A stretch of 64,000 bases of DNA, taken from positions 58,427-122,426 of the forward strand of contig NZ_FREZ01000014.1 in the NCBI RefSeq assembly GCF_900143525.1. Reading direction: 5' to 3'. Positions 61,747 through 64,000 of the stretch are shown here, piece after piece. A program made the position numbers and the translations under genes. Under the pieces are notes generated by a model that ran no database searches, was not told the origin of the DNA, and saw only the letters and a program-made list of their open reading frames with translations. This stretch comes from Ruegeria sp. Alg231-54. GTDB taxonomy: Bacteria; Pseudomonadota; Alphaproteobacteria; Rhodobacterales; Rhodobacteraceae. Positions within the stretch are counted from its first letter, which is position 1. Each line of letters begins with the position of its first letter.

Positions 61747-63398
61747 CACGGGCCCACTACAAGGTGAAGGTCTGCCAAGACCAGGTCTATTCGGTAGATG
61801 AACTGTGTAAAATCTACAATGTTCGCCGCAATGCCATCACCGACTGGATGAAATCCGGCCTGCGGAAATCAGACGATCTGCGTCCTTTTATTTTTCGTGG
61901 GGCTGAGCTGCAACGCTACCACAATGGCCAGAAGCGCAAACCGCTCGCTAAACTGAAACAGGGTGAGTTCAATTGTTTGAGCTGCGGCAGCGCATGTTAT
62001 CCCGCACCACAGTCGATCTCGCTGATGACAACCTCCAGTCATAGGTACATGGCGGTGGGCGTCTGCGCTACCTGCGATGCCCAGGTAACAAAGTTACTGA
62101 AAGCGTCAGAATACGACAGAATAGAAAAATGCCTTATGTCGGGTACCAGCCTGGCTCTGATAGACGAAAGTAATTGTGAGATCCCAGCTGATACCGGGAA
62201 TAAACCCGGCTTTCGCGAGACGGTTTGGTACCCGACAAACGATCGGATCGTGCATGAGTGGCAAGTCTATGCTGGGCGCTTTGAGACTTCGACCAAACGC
62301 GCCCATCTGCGGAGCATCCGCATGCTGGAGGTTTTCCTAGGAGGCAAAGCCTTCGACAAGGTCACGCCAAAGGACGCCGCAGACTTTCGTGATCATTTGG
62401 TCAATCTTGGCCAAACGCTCAAAGAGCAAGGTGGTTTGGGTAATTCTACCATCCGGCACCACGCGTCGCAGGTTCGCCAGTTCTTCGAATGGCTCCGGCT
62501 TCAGGACGGCTACAAGCGTTTGAGTCAAAACATCCCACTCTATCTGGAGCTTCCAAAGGCGGTACACGCCAAAACCCTGCCGCGTGATGATCGCGACTAT
62601 CTGACGATCGAGCAGGCGGAAAAGATGTTGGAGAAGATGCCTGATCGCACGATTGCGGAGCGCCGTGATCGCGCCATGGTTGCTTGTGCTTATGCCAGTG
62701 GGTTACGCGCCGCAGCGCTCACTACGCTGAGACTGAAACATATTGACCTTTGTAAAGGGGAGCTGGTTCAGGACGCCTTAGAAATGCGCGCAAAGAATGG
62801 GAAGAGCTTTCGCAGTGTTTTCTTCCCGCGTACTGAAGCCTTCCAAGAGGTTTTCGTAAGCTGGCTTTCGGAGCTAATGGTAATGGGCTTCACCCAAGAC
62901 GACGCTGTCTTCCCTGAGCTTGCACATCTGAAACAACGAGGATCAGAGATCAGCCCCGTACCCCCGATGAAATCCTCCTCAGCCGTGAGCTGCGCCTTTG
63001 ATCTCGCCACCTCCCAGATCGGACGCAAATGCACACCGCACTCTGTTCGTGATACGCTCAAGGCGCTTGGGGATGAGCTTTGCACCTCTCCCAAAGACCG
63101 TAAAGCCTGGTCCCTAAATCTTGGCCATACGAACGAAAAAATCACTGAAATCTACTATGGAAAAATGTCGGACCATCAACGTCGCAGCATTATCGAGGGG
63201 CTTTCTACTGGTGGTTTGCTAACCGCCAAGGAAAACGCGATGGTGCTCGACTTCTATGAAAGCCGCTTCGAACGGGGCAGTGACGAGTACAACATGGCAA
63301 AACGTTTGGCCGAAAGGCGTGCGGCTGCCCGCGATGGAGATGAGGTGCTGGAGCAGGGGGCATTTACCGCGCTGAACACGAGCGGCGGAGATGCGTAG
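61743..63398 (+). CDS. Large tyrosine recombinase with N-terminal zinc ribbon
   Basis: A 551-residue recombinase unlike the integrase of the same element. Residues 1-70 resemble a helix-turn-helix arm; residues 75-125 contain CLSCG and CATC pairs (a likely zinc ribbon); residues 165-290 the SAM-like core-binding domain; and the catalytic domain has R322 (GLRAAAL), H433/R436 (HSVRD), H462 (LGHTNEK) and Y471/Y472. It is coupled to the preceding regulator. It may mediate excision, resolution or a second integration site; substrate unknown. Confidence 0.88.
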   Translation: MTRAHYKVKVCQDQVYSVDELCKIYNVRRNAITDWMKSGLRKSDDLRPFIFRGAELQRYHNGQKRKPLAKLKQGEFNCLSCGSACYPAPQSISLMTTSSHRYMAVGVCATCDAQVTKLLKASEYDRIEKCLMSGTSLALIDESNCEIPADTGNKPGFRETVWYPTNDRIVHEWQVYAGRFETSTKRAHLRSIRMLEVFLGGKAFDKVTPKDAADFRDHLVNLGQTLKEQGGLGNSTIRHHASQVRQFFEWLRLQDGYKRLSQNIPLYLELPKAVHAKTLPRDDRDYLTIEQAEKMLEKMPDRTIAERRDRAMVACAYASGLRAAALTTLRLKHIDLCKGELVQDALEMRAKNGKSFRSVFFPRTEAFQEVFVSWLSELMVMGFTQDDAVFPELAHLKQRGSEISPVPPMKSSSAVSCAFDLATSQIGRKCTPHSVRDTLKALGDELCTSPKDRKAWSLNLGHTNEKITEIYYGKMSDHQRRSIIEGLSTGGLLTAKENAMVLDFYESRFERGSDEYNMAKRLAERRAAARDGDEVLEQGAFTALNTSGGDA

Positions 63399-63588
63399 AA
63401 GGTAGACTTCGGAAATCTACGAGAACAGCGCAAAAAATTTCTTTCACCAAACGCCGAACATGCTGAGACGGGGTTAGGCAAACTTACCGCTCACAATGTT
63501 CCAAAAGAATCTCTGTGAGGAACTAAGAATCCTTCAGGATTGCGTAATAAATTATGAGCAGCCTCATCTGACTGGTCCAAGTTGATTG
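63399..63588. other. Short gene-free stretch before the IS3-type gene
   Basis: No gene is seen. A likely insertion-sequence end (TGACTGGTCC at 63569-63578) lies near its right side, upstream (in element orientation, downstream) of the transposase stop. Confidence 0.4.
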
Positions 63589-64000
63589 TTAGTGCATGAT
63601 CGGCCTGTGATCCATCGGGATGATGGTTTCGGGCGCTGGCGGGCGATAGCCCAGAGCACTGTGGGGGCGTTTTGTGTTGTAGTGTCTCCTCCATTGTTCG
63701 ATCAGGATTTGTGCTTCGCGCAAACTGTAGAAGATCTCACCGTTGAGCAACTCGTCCCTGAACCTGCCATTGAAACTTTCACAGTATCCGTTCTCCCACG
63801 GGCTCCCAGGTTCAATGTAAGCCGTCTGGGCGCCAACTGCGGTGATCCAGTCTCGGACGGCCTGGGCGATGAATTCTGGCCCATTGTCTGAACGTATGAA
63901 GCGGGGTGCACCCCGCAGTATGAACAGATCCGTCAGGGCATCGATCACATCGACCGAGTTCAGCTTGCGCTTCACTCTAATCGCTAGGCACTCCCGGCTG
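63589..64000 (-). CDS. IS3-family transposase, N-terminal part outside window
   Basis: The frame is open through the window edge, so the gene starts beyond 64000. About 137 residues are visible: the integrase core with [10 protein letters not shown] (second catalytic Asp) and [19 protein letters not shown] (catalytic Glu), then the family end [21 protein letters not shown]. This is the C-terminal half of an IS3-type OrfB of the DDE class. It marks a secondary insertion into the tRNA-Thr element. The terminal inverted repeat is only tentatively placed at 63569. Confidence 0.9.
   Translation of the reverse strand, partial: SRECLAIRVKRKLNSVDVIDALTDLFILRGAPRFIRSDNGPEFIAQAVRDWITAVGAQTAYIEPGSPWENGYCESFNGRFRDELLNGEIFYSLREAQILIEQWRRHYNTKRPHSALGYRPPAPETIIPMDHRPIMH

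Larger units (their letters stand above)
58571..64000. mobile_element. Integrative element inserted at tRNA-Thr, right end outside window
   Basis: Directly after the tRNA lies a P4-type integrase reading away from it, followed by unrelated element genes, two AlpA-like regulators, a second large tyrosine recombinase and an IS3-type insertion. No copy of the tRNA 3' end is found up to 64000, so the far attachment site is beyond the window. Confidence 0.8.

Noticed and set aside
61069..63398. Recombinase-in-trio (RIT) element
   Set aside because: RIT elements have three tyrosine recombinases in a row; here only one of the three genes is a recombinase.
58571..64000. Second copy of the tRNA-Thr 3' end (attR) within the window
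   Set aside because: No repeat of the T-arm/acceptor sequence was seen up to the window edge.
1..64000. CRISPR array or rRNA genes
   Set aside because: No regularly spaced direct repeats and no rRNA-like sequence were seen anywhere in the window.

Overview
The window reads as a chromosomal segment of a marine-type alphaproteobacterium, most likely Rhodobacterales (Roseobacter group). The basis is a GC-rich, tightly packed gene set with lineage markers: GcrA, GapR (DUF2312), an NDUFA12-like complex I protein, the NDUFA12-mlaD-DUF2155-aat-accC-accB block, a ScfR-type acyl-CoA regulator, PCu(A)C, a Hint-domain secreted protein and a BigR/SqrR-type repressor. No species is claimed.

Layout. 1-14.2 kb: end of a crotonase gene, VOC and DUF1992 proteins, a BenE-type transporter, valS, a broken alpha/beta-hydrolase remnant, a solo molybdenum hydroxylase large subunit, a DUF2235 protein, gcrA and three transporters. 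14.4-17.0 kb: argD-argF plus a small tautomerase. 17.0-29.3 kb: a ferric-reductase-like/Tat-exported dioxygenase-like pair, phytanoyl-CoA dioxygenase-like protein, pirin, ketopantoate reductase, PiT phosphate transporter, NUDIX, hrpB, meaB, Hint protein and rpmB. 29.3-34.5 kb: a copper-chaperone group, HdeD-like protein, sirtuin cobB, a low-molecular-weight phosphatase, a LysR regulator and an RNA-ligase gene interrupted by one in-frame UAA. 34.6-38.0 kb: lepA, then an A+T-rich insert with a DUF4062 gene. 38.9-40.0 kb: a gene-free kilobase with a DnaA box and a candidate structured RNA. 40.0-47.3 kb: entericidin, a thiol-type ArsR repressor, clpP-clpX, RidA, NDUFA12, mlaD, DUF2155, aat, accC and accB. 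47.4-54.1 kb: a regulatory block (PAS-LuxR, ScfR, receiver, small membrane protein, SLC5-type transporter fused to a histidine kinase, orphan FliM/FliN-like protein). 54.1-56.4 kb: a persulfide-detoxification operon with an operator-like palindrome at its head. 56.5-58.3 kb: small conserved proteins and gapR. 58.5 kb: tRNA-Thr(UGU), whose 3' end starts an integrative element running to the window edge, with two different tyrosine recombinases, AlpA-like regulators and an IS3-type insertion sequence.

Genes that appear to work together: argD/argF in arginine synthesis; accB/accC in malonyl-CoA formation; clpP/clpX as one protease; the ArsR repressor at 40.5 kb as a likely regulator of the persulfide operon at 54-56 kb; ScfR, the receiver and the transporter-kinase as a probable short-chain fatty acid sensing block. 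The least explained items are the 39.4-39.9 kb RNA candidate, the recombinase trio in the tRNA-Thr element, the DUF4062 insert, and the interrupted RNA ligase.
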